From assembly GCA_028293765.1 (NCBI GenBank), contig JAQGOG010000048.1:1-64000 (forward strand): a stretch of DNA of 64,000 nt, read 5' to 3'. Below are positions 62,300 to 64,000 of this stretch, piece after piece (position 1 is the stretch's first letter; every line of letters starts with the position of its first letter). This stretch comes from Gammaproteobacteria bacterium (GTDB lineage Bacteria > Pseudomonadota > Gammaproteobacteria > Steroidobacterales > Steroidobacteraceae). The position numbers and the translations under genes were made by a program. The notes under the pieces were generated by a model. The model was not told where the DNA came from and searched no databases. It worked only from the letters and a program-made list of their open reading frames with translations.

Positions 62300-63780
62300 G
62301 ACGCTATGCCATAGCGCTGGTCGCATTGCTCGGTGTCGGGCTCTCGGGCTGCGATCTTGCGCCGGTCTATGAGCCGCCGCATTTCATACTACCGGAGTCC
62401 TATCAGGGCAGCGGCCCTTTCGGGGTAGCCCATCCGGACGAGGCGCTCTCAGCGCGCGGGGATTGGTGGACGCTATTCGGCGACGAGCAGTTGAATCAGC
62501 TCGAGGACCAACTGGGGCATGCGAACCCGACCTTGCAGGCTGCCGCGGACGCCTACGCCCAGGCACGCAGCCTGGCAGCCGAGGCGCAGTCATCGCTGTC
62601 TCCACAGGTGAGTGCGAGCGCAGGAGTGTCGGAGAACAAGACGTCTGTGCATCGTCTCTTCCGCAACCCCACCAGCACCGCGCCGATCCGAGAGGCATCG
62701 AACCAGATCGGAGTGGCGGCATCATGGGAGCCGGATTTCTGGCATGCGCTGCGCAACAGCGCGCACGCGCAGAAGCGGCTGGCGCAGGCCAGCGCCGCGG
62801 ACCTTGAGACGGCGCGGTTGAGTCTCCAGGCTGAGTTGGCCAGCGACTATGTCACCGTCCGCGGACTGGACGCCGAACTCGAGGTGCTGCGCCAGTCGAT
62901 CGCCTCTTATCAGGCGGCAGCGGAGGTGGCGCGGCTGCGCACCAGCGGGGACATCGCTTCCGGCCTCGATCTGGCGCGGGCGCTGAGCCAACTCGATTCC
63001 GCACAAGCTCAGGAGACTGAGACCCGGTTGCAACGCGATCTGATGCAGCATGCCGTGGCGGCGCTGATCGGTGCGATGCCGAGCACCTTCTCGATCGCGC
63101 CGAGCAGCGAGTTCAAGTTGACTCCACCGCAACTTCCTGCGGGCGTGCCTTCGGAGCTGCTGCAACGTCGACCCGACATCGCGAGCGCCGAACGGCAGAT
63201 GGCGGCCGCGAACGCCTCAATCGGCGTGTCGCGCGCTGCGTTTTATCCCAATGTGACATTCAGCATAACGGGAGGATTCCAGGATAGCGGATTCAACCTG
63301 GTGAGCCTCCCGAACAGCCTCTGGTCGGTCGGGGCGGGAGCCGTGATGCCGCTGTTCGATGGCGGCCTGCGCCGCGCACAGCTGCGGCACTCATGGGCGC
63401 AATACGCGCAGACGCGCGACAACTATCGCGGGACGGTTCTGGCTGCCTTCCAGGAAGTGGCAGACGGGCTGAGCCAGACCCAACGTCTGGCGACCGAGGA
63501 CACGCAAGAACACCAGGCCAGCGATCAGGCTGCGCAGGCCTTGTCGATCTCGACGATGCTGTACAAAGACGGACTCGACAACTATCTGAGCGTCGCGGTT
63601 GCGCAGGTGCAGGCACTCGCTTCGCAACTCACCGAGGTCCAGATACGGATCCGCCAGATCCAGGCGGCCGTGTCGCTGATTCGCGCGTTGGGCGGCGGCT
63701 GGACGGTCCAGGTGCTGCCCGCCGAAAAGCAGACCCTGCAGTTCACGGAGTCCGATTACGGCGTGCCCGCAAACAAGTGA
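62296..63780 (+). CDS. outer-membrane efflux factor (NodT/TolC-type lipoprotein)
   Basis: 494 residues. The lipoprotein signal ends in LSGC, followed by DLAPVYEPP typical of NodT-family proteins. Two long helical repeats follow (LQLSLQAELASDYVTVRGL-like and RREQLRHSWAQYAQTR-like segments), with LQRRPDIASAERQMAAANASIGVSRAAFYP, the diagnostic motif. It forms the outer-membrane channel of the pump. Confidence 0.93.
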   Translation: MRRYAIALVALLGVGLSGCDLAPVYEPPHFILPESYQGSGPFGVAHPDEALSARGDWWTLFGDEQLNQLEDQLGHANPTLQAAADAYAQARSLAAEAQSSLSPQVSASAGVSENKTSVHRLFRNPTSTAPIREASNQIGVAASWEPDFWHALRNSAHAQKRLAQASAADLETARLSLQAELASDYVTVRGLDAELEVLRQSIASYQAAAEVARLRTSGDIASGLDLARALSQLDSAQAQETETRLQRDLMQHAVAALIGAMPSTFSIAPSSEFKLTPPQLPAGVPSELLQRRPDIASAERQMAAANASIGVSRAAFYPNVTFSITGGFQDSGFNLVSLPNSLWSVGAGAVMPLFDGGLRRAQLRHSWAQYAQTRDNYRGTVLAAFQEVADGLSQTQRLATEDTQEHQASDQAAQALSISTMLYKDGLDNYLSVAVAQVQALASQLTEVQIRIRQIQAAVSLIRALGGGWTVQVLPAEKQTLQFTESDYGVPANK

Positions 63781-63805
63781 TCAAACTGGCAATGACGAGC
63801 GCCTG

Positions 63806-64000
63806 TCAGGTCTCGCCATGCGGTCCAATGCGAGCAAAGAGTACCCGGTAGGCGAGGGCGGCAGCGAACAGCAACACAACCAGCAGCAACAGCAGCCCCG
63901 CTATATGCCAGAAAATATAGTTGACGAGGTATTTCGCGTCCGCGAACGCACCGTGAGTGATGGCGACAACTCCCGGCGCGCCCGAATCCAGCGTGCGAAT
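63806..64000 (-). CDS. membrane protein, partial (N-terminus outside window)
   Basis: The minus strand gives 64 open codons entering from the right edge and ending at TGA 63806-63808. The visible part includes one transmembrane helix (YIFWHIAGLLLLLVVLLFAAALAYRVLF). It is convergent with the efflux operon. No family assigned. Confidence 0.6.
   Translation of the reverse strand: MRTLDSGAPGVVAITHGAFADAKYLVNYIFWHIAGLLLLLVVLLFAAALAYRVLFARIGPHGET

Overview
The window is GC-rich DNA with dense genes, short four-base overlaps and TonB, RND and MlaA-type envelope functions. That points to a Gram-negative proteobacterium. The bo3-type quinol oxidase, the UrcA-family protein, the large TonB receptor and the AtuA/DUF4387 pair suggest a soil or water gammaproteobacterium of the Steroidobacteraceae/Nevskiales kind. 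That placement is inference; no rRNA or marker gene is present. I recognised no tRNA, rRNA, CRISPR array or intact insertion sequence.

Layout. 1-1.0 kb: an AraC regulator cut by the left edge and a tiny membrane-like ORF. 1.0-4.9 kb: cyoABCD. 5.3-16.7 kb: a metabolic and sensory block. It holds a response regulator broken by a stop codon, a TonB receptor, a beta-propeller protein, a minus-strand operon (MFS transporter, AtuA-like, DUF4387), a divergent helix-turn-helix/citrate synthase fusion, and an intact paralogous response regulator with its kinase. 16.7-17.8 kb: a deletion scar of an RND efflux operon and mlaA. 18.5-28.4 kb: a hybrid sensor kinase, a PQQ dehydrogenase, a GST, two DEAD-box helicases, a GFA-family protein and a sensor kinase. 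28.4-37.4 kb: a patchwork of small or decaying genes, including a GT9 glycosyltransferase fused to a damaged winged helix, an MFS fragment, an ArsB-like permease, a LuxR regulator, UrcA, a Tyr/Pro-repeat secreted protein and an epimerase fragment.

37.5-54.7 kb is the most notable part: eight tightly coupled plus-strand genes forming a PUFA-synthase-like secondary-lipid cluster. A 2406-residue megasynthase (two nitronate-monooxygenase/PfaD-like domains, KS, AT, two ACPs, KR) is followed by a 1431-residue partner (KS, AT, DH, integral phosphopantetheinyl transferase). Then come a free acyl carrier protein, a GT1 glycosyltransferase, an alpha/beta hydrolase, an LCMT-like methyltransferase and two tandem HxxxDG acyltransferases. 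Together they could make, activate, reduce, methylate, glycosylate and acylate or esterify a polyketide or fatty-acid-like lipid. The product is unknown from sequence.

54.9-57.3 kb: a minus-strand envelope/stress group (two glycine-rich membrane proteins of DUF1269 type, DUF2267, FMN reductase). 57.9-63.8 kb: a complete RND-MFP-outer membrane factor efflux operon. The window ends inside a minus-strand membrane protein gene.

Regulation: three sets of short sequences recur upstream of genes in the 6-18 kb region and suggest a shared regulon.
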